Source: Blastopirellula sp.
GTDB lineage: Bacteria; Planctomycetota; Planctomycetia; Pirellulales; Pirellulaceae
DNA: 49,818 nucleotides
NCBI GenBank assembly: GCA_002733575.1
Contig: NVWB01000026.1
Location: 1 to 49,818, forward strand
Direction of reading: 5' to 3'
Both the position numbers and the translations under genes were made by a program. The notes under the pieces were generated by a model. That model saw only the letters and a program-made list of their open reading frames with translations. It had not been told where the DNA came from and ran no database searches. This document shows positions 9,501 to 17,473 of the stretch, one piece after another; the first letter of the stretch is position 1, and each line of letters begins with the position of its first letter.

Positions 9501-9576
9501 GCTGTGTTGTTCCGAAATAGACAAACAACGAGAGCAGCAGTCCCCCAAGGGGAACGCGAGAATAGCAATTCGACAT
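6571..9576 (-). CDS. Secreted TPR-repeat protein with degenerate CHAT domain
   Basis: A 1001-residue protein with a signal peptide (hydrophobic LLLSLFVYFGTTQQVSAQ near residue 30), TPR-like helices over roughly residues 35-330, a helical middle, and a C-terminal CHAT (caspase-like) domain from about residue 640, seen in VPDGPLWYLPFEAL. In active CHAT peptidases a His and the Cys of SACETG are catalytic. Here the equivalent segment reads YLPGYHTGAE, with Tyr where Cys is expected, and no HxxxHG motif is apparent, so it is probably not a protease. The ATG at 9576 has GGAG seven bases upstream and is preferred to 9597. It converges with the flagellin gene. A scaffold or sensor role in the periplasm is inference. 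Confidence 0.78.
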   Translation of the reverse strand: MSNCYSRVPLGGLLLSLFVYFGTTQQVSAQSKAVPTDAHYLGIEYFHEGEYGNAMNQFDQAARAGVKTPFGRWVDSICYSTMIGECHFKIGNNAKALSYYDNAVNLFLQHQQWMLRLQISSVPQLGPVSNDRRVGITWGKSLRNTSIGNFPYKIQSLQGNTPEENQRVVERGGIIAPQSLVPIGAAEISRCLALALSRRHEILGSVAKYDALNDSAITALERGFAPPNHWLSRWVDIQLGIAYAAKGKSAQAIQLLQRGVAVNSYDHQLTALALMELGKLAEKEKEFDAAHAHYLEATYAAAAFGQYDIIDEAVQKMNTIQLISKPDVVSPVLIGMSNWAPLRTRNRALKATLNTCLAESHSYTGNIAGANSSLKLAYRAMSRTDMAKGRHGVRYIYIQALVNFQSGNVKAGFASLQGVMQYQRNSSLRLFQISKATQWFVANSLSDHSAQLLFNELLREPTSSDWAFEPLETLSFLLNPNPDAMEFWFNTAIIRKEHELAMEISERIRRMRFFATLGMGGRVTALRWVLESPESGLSTKAKLQRQDLLTKFPIYKQLSERSAVLRNEIKQIPLQAETKEQGVLQKKLFEELAQISNAQEMKLHELALRRDASEFLFPPLYSLKEIRDKLKDDQLVLTFFNTSRSVHVFMFTKKDYVQWNLEDPKEVIKNIKSMLREMGHLKRDITINSSDWKDSEWKEHATTLLKQLIPSLQPGFWDRYTEVTIVPDGPLWYLPFEALQTDDGTGNNTTIPLIEKLAIRYAPTISLAVPEDRNRARPQASALITGLLHRKDKGDKTEEHYQLIKDSFPNQVRLNTRIIPAPTSLYGKVWDELVLLDDVEDADDKYPYGWSPGQIDASKPGSNLASWMRLPLTSPEIVYLPGYHTGAEDSMKRSVLGNEVFLTVLGMMSSGTRTVVLSRWHSGGESSMQVIKGIADKIHTEPASQAWKQAVAALRERTLDPNKEPRVKFANPKVPGIADQPFFWADMMLIDTGVVPVKAAP

Positions 9577-9943
9577 TGTCGAACTCCATAAGTCCAAGTG
9601 ATGAAACAGTTTTAGTCAATTATAGCTAATACTAGCATGGATAAACCATTATTTGCACAAACTACCTCAGATAAGTCGGCAGGAATTGTCCGCTCCCTAA
9701 ATAATAGGCCGTAGTAGCACTGATATCATACGGCCAATTTCCGGGTGATTTTGGACACTTGGGAAATTGTAGCGATATTTCCGGTTATTCATTCAAAGTT
9801 TTGGTGTTCTCTCGCCGATACGGATAGTAACGATCATACCGGCTTTTCGGTCGGAGATTTGTTTGTGAAATTGGATACAAAAGTGCGATGACATGAGGTC
9901 ATCGGTTTTCGAATCCCGCCACAAGATGCGGAGAGTTCCTAGG
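9577..9943. other. Intergenic region with a short hairpin
   Basis: This divergent gap lies between the CHAT gene and a small lipoprotein gene. It contains a 7-bp inverted repeat, GGCCGTA/TACGGCC, around 9708-9736, and two copies of TTTCCGG. No ORF with coding character was found. Promoters for both neighbours are presumably here, but none is convincing. Confidence 0.4.
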
Positions 9944-10174
9944 ATGAATAAAAACGTTTGGTTACGCAACACGATCTTGGCTGGCTTTAGTGCCGTGGCT
10001 CTAGTTGCAGGGACAGGTTGTCAGGTAGACATCGGAGGTCAAACTCTGCCCAGTCCTTTCTACATGAGTGATGATGTGCAGTATTACGCCGAAGGCCCTG
10101 AGTTTAAACTCCAGCGAGAAGCCGATGCAATGCAAGCTTTCCGCACTGAGCAATCAGAAATAGATGGATTATAA
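9944..10174 (+). CDS. Small putative lipoprotein
   Basis: A 76-residue protein beginning MNKNVWLRNTILAG with a hydrophobic stretch and a lipobox-like VAGTGC, so Cys near residue 25 is the probable lipidation site. The mature part is short and charged (LPSPFYMSDDVQYYAEGPEF) and has no domain I recognise. An ATG at 9944 follows GGAGAGTTCCTAGG; a longer frame from 9893 is less likely. Small lipoproteins of this sort are common in planctomycetes and mostly uncharacterised. A strong hairpin follows it. Confidence 0.75.
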   Translation: MNKNVWLRNTILAGFSAVALVAGTGCQVDIGGQTLPSPFYMSDDVQYYAEGPEFKLQREADAMQAFRTEQSEIDGL

Positions 10175-10232
10175 ACGGCTAGTCCTTTTAAGCCTGTAGA
10201 TCGTGTGACCCCACACGACTGCGATAAAATAG

Positions 10233-10271
10233 ATCAAACCACGATGGAGAGAGAATCCTTCGTGGTTTGAT
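10233..10271. terminator. Bidirectional terminator hairpin
   Basis: A perfect 12-bp stem ATCAAACCACGA / TCGTGGTTTGAT, extended by a GGA/TCC pair inside, with a 7-base loop. It lies between the convergent lipoprotein and hydrolase genes. A T-rich tract follows on the minus strand (CTATTTTATC), a weaker one on the plus strand. Confidence 0.75.
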
Positions 10272-10337
10272 TTGTGCGCTAGCTTCAAAGTGGTTTATCA
10301 TGCAAATAGATCATGGGATTTGATCAGTGGATGCTCG

Positions 10338-11354
10338 TTACTCGATGGCATCCCACAGCAAATGTGCTCGGGCCTGATTCATAAAGTAGCCAGCACAAGC
10401 AAATTTATTCCAGTCATGATCTTTGCCTATCGTGCTACACGCATTAATTTGTGTGACCTTCTCCCATTCACCTTCGGCCAGTTTGTAAGCAAATCCGGTG
10501 TAACCCAATGCTTGGTCGTTGGGATCTTGATTGACCACCTTGTAGCGTTTCAACATAGGGTCGGCACTGTTATACAAATTAAGCAGACGATCAACTTGGC
10601 TCATAGCCTGCGAGTGATACTGGTCTGGTGACAGCCAGTGACTTGAGGTAGCGGCGGCAAAAAAGACAACGCGATACTGGTTCTCTTTTTCAGCAATTTG
10701 ATCAAACGAACGAGCATGAAGAGATCCGCCCCCTAATAGATGCAGGGCCCCAGAGATCACACGCGCCCCAAAACTGAAGCCAGACAGGCTAATTTTCTCA
10801 TTCCCCGGCATCTGGTTGATTAACGAGCCAAGGTAGTACGCATCGTCATCGGCTCTGGTCGCATTATCTCGTGTACCCTGAATAACCCCACCACCTGGAG
10901 CCGTAGGCCAAGACCAAATAATAAAGCGAACATTGCGTTCAGCAGGCAGTCCACGTGTCAGTTCGTGGTACATGGCCCAACCACGACGGTGAGCCCAGTC
11001 TTCGTTCATACGATTACCGTGTACATAAAACGAAGTCACTCCACTCGGGCTATCTGTAGACAGTAATTGATCAACACTTGAATCAACCCAGCCTGTTCCT
11101 GCTTCAAATCGGCTGACTGTCATTTGATCCACAGGCAGGGTATTACCGCAACCGCCTGGTAAACAGCGTGTGTTGATAAGATAAACCTGATCACCTGCAC
11201 GTGGTGTACAACTGTAGTTCGGGCAAGGATAACCAGTTTCGCATCCACGATAGCAAGCAGAACTCGTAGACTCATCGGCAAATGTGGAATGACTGAAAAC
11301 GAGCACGAATAACAGCAGCAACATGAAACATGCCGATTGTACTGGTCGTATCAT
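10338..11354 (-). CDS. Secreted alpha/beta-hydrolase-like protein
   Basis: A 338-residue protein with a signal peptide (MIRPVQSACFMLLLLFVLVF...FADE). It has a Cys-rich N-terminal segment (CYRGCETGYPCPNYSC) and then an alpha/beta-hydrolase core: oxyanion-side VHGNRMNEDWAHRRG and nucleophile elbow GFSFGARVISGAL with the catalytic Ser. It most resembles DUF900-like hydrolases, whose substrates are unknown. An in-frame ATG at 11384 would add ten residues; neither start has a clear Shine-Dalgarno, and 11354 gives the better signal peptide. The Cys-rich insert may form disulphides outside the cytoplasm. Confidence 0.75.
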   Translation of the reverse strand: MIRPVQSACFMLLLLFVLVFSHSTFADESTSSACYRGCETGYPCPNYSCTPRAGDQVYLINTRCLPGGCGNTLPVDQMTVSRFEAGTGWVDSSVDQLLSTDSPSGVTSFYVHGNRMNEDWAHRRGWAMYHELTRGLPAERNVRFIIWSWPTAPGGGVIQGTRDNATRADDDAYYLGSLINQMPGNEKISLSGFSFGARVISGALHLLGGGSLHARSFDQIAEKENQYRVVFFAAATSSHWLSPDQYHSQAMSQVDRLLNLYNSADPMLKRYKVVNQDPNDQALGYTGFAYKLAEGEWEKVTQINACSTIGKDHDWNKFACAGYFMNQARAHLLWDAIE

Positions 11355-11606
11355 TGTTTGTGGTTGTATCCAATACACATTCATGTAATTCGTCGCTTGG
11401 CTTAGGGAGTGTGGGTAAGCTAATTGGTGTGCAAAAAATATAGCACGTAGTTTTGGGTAGTGCGTTGAAAAAAATTAACACATGTTGAAAAAAATAGACA
11501 TGTTGCGTTTGCACTTCGTTAATTCTGGGGTACTTTTTCTTAGCCCATTAGTCGAACTGTTTATATTTTTTTTCTCGCCTCTAATCCCTTGCGGAGGATT
11601 CCTGCA

Positions 11607-11816
11607 ATGAAACGGGTAATACACTTGCTCTCGTGTGCGATAGTACTCGCTGCGTTAGCCGGCTGTCGCGGTGGCCTCGGTTTTGGTCGATCCAATCAGT
11701 CAAATGGAACATGTTGTGAATCAGGCGGAAGCGTCGTTTCATCGGATGTGATTTATCAAGGTTCAGTTTCACCGATTGGACCAACGACAACGCTCCTGCC
11801 TCCTCCTGCTAACTAG
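11607..11816 (+). CDS. Small putative lipoprotein
   Basis: A 69-residue protein: MKRVIHLLSCAIVLAALAGC is a textbook lipoprotein signal with lipobox LAGC, so Cys20 should be lipidated. The mature part is Gly/Ser-rich with a CC pair and ends TTTLLPPPAN. GGAGG at 11593-11597 sits nine bases before the ATG. No family recognised. It is followed by hairpins in a 365-base gap. Confidence 0.78.
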   Translation: MKRVIHLLSCAIVLAALAGCRGGLGFGRSNQSNGTCCESGGSVVSSDVIYQGSVSPIGPTTTLLPPPAN

Positions 11817-11847
11817 CACCTGAGTAACAACAGCCCTGCCAAAATCA

Positions 11848-11867
11848 CTGGTTTCGATTGAAACCAG
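11848..11867 (+). terminator. Terminator-like hairpin
   Basis: An 8-bp perfect stem CTGGTTTC/GAAACCAG with the loop GATT, 31 bases after the small lipoprotein stop, followed by CCTTGTCTCTT. Probably terminates that gene. Confidence 0.6.
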
Positions 11868-11893
11868 CCTTGTCTCTTACATTGATTAACGGA

Positions 11894-11926
11894 CCCTCAC
11901 TGCGCGTAACTTCTTCGCAGTGGGGG
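11894..11926 (+). other. Second hairpin in the 11,817-12,181 gap
   Basis: CACTGCG/CGCAGTG with an outer CCC/GGG extension, 11-base loop. No T-tract follows, so it may be structured RNA or a second weak terminator. Its right arm and flank (TTCTTCGCAGTGGGGGAC) resemble a sequence at about 28,558 (TTCTTCGCAGGGGGGGAC). The rest of the gap holds no recognisable gene. Confidence 0.4.
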
Positions 11927-12181
11927 ACATCTGTTGAATTATCGGCTCGAATCCAACCTTGGGTTCGATTCTGAAAGTCACTTCCGTACAACTGGTACAA
12001 CCGGAATTGCCACCTTGCCACTTTATTTATTGGGACGCTAGTCTCAAGCTCCTATGCAATCTCTTTGCAAATCTTGCATGTTTTGAGCTATAATAGGTGA
12101 ATGGCGACATCTTTAACGCCTGGTAGCACGGAAGCCTTAGATCACTCACACAAAACAGAAGCTGTTTCTGGAGAACATTTC

Positions 12182-13141
12182 GTGTACAAAATTGGTTTTC
12201 TATCACTCGCGATGCTATTAACTGCATCTTTCACTCCGGCCAGGGCTCAGTTCGAAAAAGTGCAGCCTGATGAAGGAGACAGCAAGGTGGTGCTCGGCAC
12301 ATCTCAAACCACAAAGTACACCATCGGACTCAAAATCGAAGCAACCGGCGGAGATTGTGTAGGGCTCACGGGCACCATTCCTGTGCCAGCCGACTGGCCT
12401 GAACAATCGGTTCGGCTAGTCAATGAAGATATCTCGTCTTCTGTTCGTGTTAGCTACCGCATGTTAGAGAACAGTGTGAAGCAGATGAACATCTCTATTT
12501 CAAGACTAAGGCAAGGCGAACGTGCTTATGCCCTGATCACGGTAGAAGTCGAAAAGTTCTCGACCGAAGCACCGCAAGACACCTCGAAGTTGGTCATTCC
12601 TAAAAAGGTGCCCCGTGCCTTTTTACTTTATTTAGGCTCTAGCCCGTTTATCAATTCTCGCCACAGTGGTTTTCGCAAACAGGCAGCTCAAATTACCAAA
12701 GACATCGAAAATGATTGGGAAAAAGTCGAAGCCATCTATGATTGGACGCGAGACAACGTCAAGTTTGTCAGTCAGAAGCAAACCGATGCGGTGACCGCCA
12801 TCCGCGATGGCCAAGGTGACTTTGAAGATGTCACAGGTGTCTTCATTGCATTGTGTCGCGCCTCAAAAATTCCGGCGCGTACTGTCTGGATTCCCAATTC
12901 TAGCTATGCCGAATTCTACTTAGAAGATGAAAAAGGTGATGGCAGTTGGTACCCTGCAAAAGTTGCCGGTCCTCGTGAGTTTGGATTCATTTCAACTCAC
13001 GAACCCATCTTGCAAAAAGGAGATAACATCAAGGTGGCTGAAAAGAAAAACCGCGTTCGTTTTGTTTCTGAATACCTCACCGGAAAACGCATTAGCGGAA
13101 AACCGACCGTCAAGTTTGTGCGAGAGTCTGGTGGCAACTAG
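12182..13141 (+). CDS. Secreted transglutaminase-like protein, catalytic residues lost
   Basis: A 319-residue protein with a signal peptide (KIGFLSLAMLLTASFTPARAQ) and a C-terminal transglutaminase-like domain. Next to its neighbour at 13,204, the catalytic Cys is Phe214 (QGDFEDVTGVF) and the His position is Ser240 (IPNSSYAEF), so it is probably a pseudoenzyme. A GTG at 12182 with GGAG eight bases upstream is preferred to the ATG at 12101, which would put 27 hydrophilic residues before the signal peptide. The two genes are tandem paralogues and may work as a non-catalytic/catalytic pair in the envelope. Confidence 0.8.
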   Translation: MYKIGFLSLAMLLTASFTPARAQFEKVQPDEGDSKVVLGTSQTTKYTIGLKIEATGGDCVGLTGTIPVPADWPEQSVRLVNEDISSSVRVSYRMLENSVKQMNISISRLRQGERAYALITVEVEKFSTEAPQDTSKLVIPKKVPRAFLLYLGSSPFINSRHSGFRKQAAQITKDIENDWEKVEAIYDWTRDNVKFVSQKQTDAVTAIRDGQGDFEDVTGVFIALCRASKIPARTVWIPNSSYAEFYLEDEKGDGSWYPAKVAGPREFGFISTHEPILQKGDNIKVAEKKNRVRFVSEYLTGKRISGKPTVKFVRESGGN

Positions 13142-13203
13142 TTCACCACACTAGTCCAATCACGCTTCCAACACTCAGGTTGTTCCCTCATTGTGAGAAA
13201 AAA

Positions 13204-14178
13204 ATGTTGTCCATCCGATCTCAGCTTCTCACACTAGTGACGCTCGTTTGCATGAGTTCGGTCACTTTTGCACAGTTCGGAACAGCGGTTCCTGCGTTAT
13301 CCAGAAACGGGGAAGACTTCAATGAGCACAAACTAGAAGTCGGCTTTAAAATTACATCCAATGGAACCGCCACCGGCACTGTAGCCAGCTTTCCGATTCC
13401 GCAAATCTGGCCTGAACAAACCGTGCAATTGATCAAAAAGAAATTTTCGCCAGAAGTGAGTGGATTTAAAGTAGTTGATGTGAAAGGGGCCATGCAAGCA
13501 CAAGTCAGCATCCTTCAACTCTTCAACGGACAATCGGCCGAGGCCATTTTTGTATTTGAAATCCGCCGTGTCGGAATCAGACCTCCCAAAGATCCTCAGA
13601 CGCTCAAACCCGTCAGCACACGCCGGTTAGATCGTGACTTAAAAAAATATCTGAACCCTAGTCCTTCGATTGAAAGCGGTTCTCCAATAATCACCAAATT
13701 GGCAAAAGAGCTTTCCGCCAATAAAGAAACCGTGTGGGATCGCACAAAATCTTTCTACGACTTTGTCCACGAAAAAATTCGCTATGAAAACGGACCCCTC
13801 AAAGGCGCAGTCGCAGCACTCGAAGATGGCACCGGCGACTGCGAAGAAATGACCTCGCTGTTTATCGCCTTGTGCCGGGCCAATAAAATTCCGGCCCGCA
13901 CCGTTTGGGTGCCCGGCCATTGTTATCCTGAATTTCTGGTGATGACCGCCCAAGAAAAACAAATTTGGGTGCCGGTTGAAATGACCAATAAGTACCCCTT
14001 CGGTCAATCACCCGAGTACCGCCCTATCTTACAAAAGGGCGATAGTTTCAAACTCTTAGGTTCACGCCTACCACAACACTACGTGAAACCAGAAGTGAAA
14101 ATCCGCGACTACCGCGGAGCCATTCCGCCAGAAGTCCAATGGTTTCCCGCACAAGGTAAAGAGCCACCAGGGGCGTAA
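13204..14178 (+). CDS. Secreted transglutaminase-like protein, catalytic residues present
   Basis: A 324-residue paralogue of the preceding gene, with a signal peptide ending near SVTFAQ. The transglutaminase-like (papain-fold) domain keeps Cys213 in GTGDCEEMTSLF and His239 in VPGHCYPEF; the third residue is not certain. Such proteins act as proteases or cross-linkers outside the cytoplasm. ATG 13204 follows GAGAAAAAA; an in-frame TTG at 13180 is a weaker choice. The gap from the upstream gene is only 62 bases, so they are probably cotranscribed. Confidence 0.82.
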   Translation: MLSIRSQLLTLVTLVCMSSVTFAQFGTAVPALSRNGEDFNEHKLEVGFKITSNGTATGTVASFPIPQIWPEQTVQLIKKKFSPEVSGFKVVDVKGAMQAQVSILQLFNGQSAEAIFVFEIRRVGIRPPKDPQTLKPVSTRRLDRDLKKYLNPSPSIESGSPIITKLAKELSANKETVWDRTKSFYDFVHEKIRYENGPLKGAVAALEDGTGDCEEMTSLFIALCRANKIPARTVWVPGHCYPEFLVMTAQEKQIWVPVEMTNKYPFGQSPEYRPILQKGDSFKLLGSRLPQHYVKPEVKIRDYRGAIPPEVQWFPAQGKEPPGA

Positions 14179-14610
14179 TATTCTTCGCGCAGCTTAATAC
14201 AAATGAGCCGAATACTCTCGCTCATTTACTCTTTTGATTCGTGGTCAGCCCATTCAATTTGAAGTGTTGTTTGAACCGCGCATTCACAGGAATGTCGTCG
14301 GTGTGGCCGCAGGCCATCAGAGGTTACAGCGGCCAAGATTTCACTGAACTCAAATGGGTTTCTTGAACTAACTCAAGCTTGAAATCAAATGGAAACCTCA
14401 CTAACCTCTAATCGACTAGCGTCGACCCCGACGTCGTTTGGAATGAGCGTACATGAGTGGCCAACGTTCTCCAAAACCAACATCGCGGCCACCCAGGATA
14501 GTTCCTTGCAGTTTTAAAACAGCATATTAAAACATTTCATTTGCTTTGTCTTAATATAATAGCTACGATTACGAATAACTGTCACCCCAATTATACCGGA
14601 AAAATATCAA
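14179..14610. other. Intergenic region with possible gene relics
   Basis: A 432-base gap before the LRR genes. On the minus strand two short open stretches have a coding look: about 14421-14525 (ending HSKRRRGRR then stop) and about 14226-14360 (ending WADHESKE then stop). Neither begins with a clear start, and I do not recognise a family. They may be remains of one decayed gene. An AT-rich stretch near 14,525-14,580 could be the LRR promoter. Confidence 0.3.
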
Positions 14611-14670
14611 GTGAAATGGCTACCCAAATTTCGATTTAGTATGCGTACGCTATTTATTTTAGTGACGTTA
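14594..14670 (+). repeat. Shared 5' repeat of the LRR genes (copy 1; others at 15758 and 17457)
   Basis: A near-identical stretch of about 75 bases begins TACCGGAAAAAT and covers the start and the anchor codons of each LRR gene. In copies 2 and 3 the similarity extends about 20 bases further upstream, with GTCAAAGATC, and about 70 bases further downstream. This marks the duplication unit. Confidence 0.8.
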
Positions 14671-15735
14671 GTATGCCTTGCCTTAATATGGTTTCGTATG
14701 ATTCGCCATCGTGCAGAGCAGCAGAAGATAGCGGTCACCTGGGTTTTAGGAACTGGGGGTCGTGTGTCTTATGACTACCAGCGTCAACATGAAGTCTATG
14801 CAATCTTTTCTCGAGATGAGCCAACGGACAAATTATGGTTAAGAAGCAAGCTAGGTAATGATTTCTTTGACACGGTTGAACAAGTTAAGTGGAACGGAAA
14901 AGCCGTCCATGATCTCTCACATTTGATCCAGTTGCCAGGACTCAAGATCATCGATTTATTTGATACCGATGTTGAGTCTCTTGAACCTTTGTCTCAGCTA
15001 CGGAACCTTGAAGCGATTACCATTTATGGCGGTTCGATTACCGATATTTCACCTCTGGCAAAACTAATGAAATTAAAGGTAGTTGATTTGCGAGGTTCTA
15101 ATGTGACCGATGTCTCACACTTATCTAATATTCCAGCTCTGAGACGCGTTTATTGGGATGACTCTCAAATAGCTAGTGCTTCAACTTTGCCTAATCTTGA
15201 TAATATAGAAGCGGTTGAGGTTGAATTGCATTTTCAGGAAAATCTGCTTTATGTGACAAAGTTCAACTGCCCCGTTTGTCTTACTCTTTACACGCAGATG
15301 ATGGATGATTTATCGCCACTTGAAGAAATTCCACATCTCATATCTCTTTATCTCGAAGGAGATAATATAAGTGACATCTCTTTTTTGGCAAACCAAAACA
15401 ATCTTAACAGTTTAGAGTTAAATGCATCCAGCGTGACTGATTTTTCACCGCTACTCAAGCTAGAACAACTTGATCATTTACAATTCCATTCAAATACATT
15501 AACAAACTTAGAAATAATTGCGAAGCTAAAGACGCTAGAATCGATGTCTCTAACAACACCAAAAGTCACGGATCTTTCACCCTTACATAACCTTGCTAAT
15601 CTTGAATACCTCTCTCTTATTAACATGAAAGTGCCACAAGAAGAGATTCTTAAACTTCAAAAAAAGTTCCCCGCATGTCAGATTAAGGAATATCAATTCA
15701 GCAATCGCTTTTATCCATTGAATACACCGAATTAA
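14611..15735 (+). CDS. Membrane-anchored leucine-rich-repeat protein 1
   Basis: A 374-residue protein. Its N-terminus VKWLPKFRFSMRTLFILVTLVCLALIWF, written here as parts FRFSMRTLFILVTL and VCLALIWF, is the basic-plus-hydrophobic anchor typical of planctomycete membrane proteins. After it come about 10 internalin-type LRR units of the ..ITDISPLAKL..L..L.L kind, so the body is probably a curved binding surface outside the membrane. The start is a GTG at 14611, at the same place as in the two following paralogues; an in-frame ATG at 14641 is possible. It is followed without a gap by paralogue 2. Ligand unknown. Confidence 0.82.
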   Translation: MKWLPKFRFSMRTLFILVTLVCLALIWFRMIRHRAEQQKIAVTWVLGTGGRVSYDYQRQHEVYAIFSRDEPTDKLWLRSKLGNDFFDTVEQVKWNGKAVHDLSHLIQLPGLKIIDLFDTDVESLEPLSQLRNLEAITIYGGSITDISPLAKLMKLKVVDLRGSNVTDVSHLSNIPALRRVYWDDSQIASASTLPNLDNIEAVEVELHFQENLLYVTKFNCPVCLTLYTQMMDDLSPLEEIPHLISLYLEGDNISDISFLANQNNLNSLELNASSVTDFSPLLKLEQLDHLQFHSNTLTNLEIIAKLKTLESMSLTTPKVTDLSPLHNLANLEYLSLINMKVPQEEILKLQKKFPACQIKEYQFSNRFYPLNTPN

Positions 15736-15774
15736 TTGTCAAAGATCAAAACCCGTCTACCGGAAAAATGTACA

Positions 15775-17403
15775 TTGAAATGGCTACCCAAAATTCGATT
15801 TAGTATGCGTACACTATTTATTTTAGTGACGCTGCTGTGTGTGCTACTGGTGCCGCTGAGTGTGAGGCTTTATCAGGCCCGGCAGCAGCGGTTGGCGGTG
15901 CAGTCGATTAGGGCGAATTATGCTCATGTTGTGTATGACTATCAATGGGCCGTTGATCCAAACGTCGATTCAAGTGACCCGACAGACTACTTTTTCTTAA
16001 GAAGTCTACTCGGGAATGACTTCTTTGATTCGGTTGTTTACGTTTCCATTGAAAATCCAACGGTTACTGATATTTCTCAATTGGCTCACTTACAATCTCT
16101 TGATTCTCTTAAGATCACCTTTTTCTCGGAGAAGAGTTATACAGCAAAGCATATGGCAGTGTTATCGAAACTCAACTGCCCATTAACAGTCCAAATCATT
16201 GGCCAATTCATTGATGATTTAACGCCCATTCAACAATTGAACAACATTCGTGAGCTCCAATTGCATGACACACAAGTGAAAGATATCTCGGCACTATCAA
16301 ATCTAAGCAGCCTTAAATCGCTCAAACTTCCTTATACCCAAGTCACTGACCTTTCACCGTTAGCTGATCTCACGCAACTTGAAGAATTGAAAATTGATGG
16401 TTCAAATTTCACGGATCTCACGCCCTTGTCCAAGCTTATCAATTTGCGAAAGTTATCGCTTGACACAAAATCAAAAGACCTTTCTCCATTATCTGCTCTC
16501 ACGCAGCTTGAAGTATTGTACCTAGTTGGTTCGAACGTCACGGATCTCACACCCTTGGCCAAGCTCATCAATCTGCGAATATTACACCTCGAAGCTCCTA
16601 AGGCAAATGACCTTCCTCTGTTAGACAACCTTGTCAATCTTGATTTGTTCATTGCAGATGGTCCCAATTTTACAGACCTCACTCCCTTGGCCAAGCAAAT
16701 CAATCTGCGAAAATTAGTGCTTGATACCTCGAAGGCAAAAGACCTTACTCCATTAGAAAACCTTGTGAACCTTGAAGATTTGCACCTTGTTGGTGCGAAT
16801 GTCACAGATCTCACGCCCTTGGGCAAGCTCGTCAATCTGCAAGACTTATGGCTTAACACGCCTAAGGCAAAAGACCTTTCTCCGTTAGAAAACCTTGTGA
16901 ACCTTGAAGAGTTGCACCTTGAGGGTCCGGATATCACAGATCTCACGCCCTTGGCGAAGCTGATTAATTTGCAAACATTACGTCTTAACACCCCTAAGGC
17001 AACTGAGCTTCCTCTGTTAGATAACCTTGTGAACCTTGAAGATTTGCACATGGTTGGTTCGAATGTCACGGATCTCACGCCCTTGGCCAAGCTCATCAAT
17101 CTTCGAATCTTATGGCTTAACACCCCTAAGGCAAAAGACCTTTCTCCGTTAGAAAACCTTGCTAACCTTGAAGGATTGCAAATTGAAGCTCAAAATCTCA
17201 CAGACCTGACTCCCCTGGCTAAGATAATCAATCTGCGAAACTTAACGCTTTGCAGCCTAAAGGCAAAAGACCTTTCTCCGATGTTTAAATTATCCAAACT
17301 TAAATCCTTATCTCTCCCAGGTATGCAAATTACAAAAGCAGAGATCAACAAGTTTAAAAACGCATTACCCAATTGCAATGTTATGGTACGTGCATCTGAC
17401 TGA
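15775..17403 (+). CDS. Membrane-anchored leucine-rich-repeat protein 2
   Basis: A 542-residue paralogue with the same anchor (IRFSMRTLFILVTLLCVLLV) and about 16 LRRs. Much of it is a tandem array of a 44-residue (132-base) two-LRR unit, each with NVTDLTPLAKLINLR and PKAKDLSPLENLVNLE. A TTG at 15775, aligned with the GTG of copies 1 and 3, is taken as the start; a TTG at 15736 directly after the stop of copy 1 is also possible. The near-identical units imply recent internal expansion. A binding or adhesion role is inferred from the fold only. Confidence 0.82.
   Translation: MKWLPKIRFSMRTLFILVTLLCVLLVPLSVRLYQARQQRLAVQSIRANYAHVVYDYQWAVDPNVDSSDPTDYFFLRSLLGNDFFDSVVYVSIENPTVTDISQLAHLQSLDSLKITFFSEKSYTAKHMAVLSKLNCPLTVQIIGQFIDDLTPIQQLNNIRELQLHDTQVKDISALSNLSSLKSLKLPYTQVTDLSPLADLTQLEELKIDGSNFTDLTPLSKLINLRKLSLDTKSKDLSPLSALTQLEVLYLVGSNVTDLTPLAKLINLRILHLEAPKANDLPLLDNLVNLDLFIADGPNFTDLTPLAKQINLRKLVLDTSKAKDLTPLENLVNLEDLHLVGANVTDLTPLGKLVNLQDLWLNTPKAKDLSPLENLVNLEELHLEGPDITDLTPLAKLINLQTLRLNTPKATELPLLDNLVNLEDLHMVGSNVTDLTPLAKLINLRILWLNTPKAKDLSPLENLANLEGLQIEAQNLTDLTPLAKIINLRNLTLCSLKAKDLSPMFKLSKLKSLSLPGMQITKAEINKFKNALPNCNVMVRASD
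16405..17328 (+). repeat. 132-base tandem repeat within LRR gene 2
   Basis: Matching positions (TCA of the NVTDLTPL codons) fall at 16537, 16669, 16801, 16933, 17065 and 17197, exactly 132 bases apart, with an earlier unit 129 bases before. Each unit encodes two LRRs. Units differ at scattered bases, so they are diverging copies, not assembly duplicates. Confidence 0.88.
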
Positions 17404-17473
17404 TCGTCCTTGCCTCAATAAACATATTCAAAATGTCAAAGATCGAAACTCCATCCTACCGGAAAAATATCAA

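Noticed and set aside
9577..9943. Terminator at 9708-9736
   Set aside because: The 7-bp stem has a 15-base loop and no T-tract, and both neighbouring genes point away from it.
16332..17123. 263-residue ORF antisense to LRR gene 2
   Set aside because: It is the mirror of a highly repetitive coding sequence; its residue pattern is only the complement of the LRR codons.
16405..17328. CRISPR or other non-coding repeat array
   Set aside because: The 132-base repeats keep one reading frame and encode LRRs without spacers.
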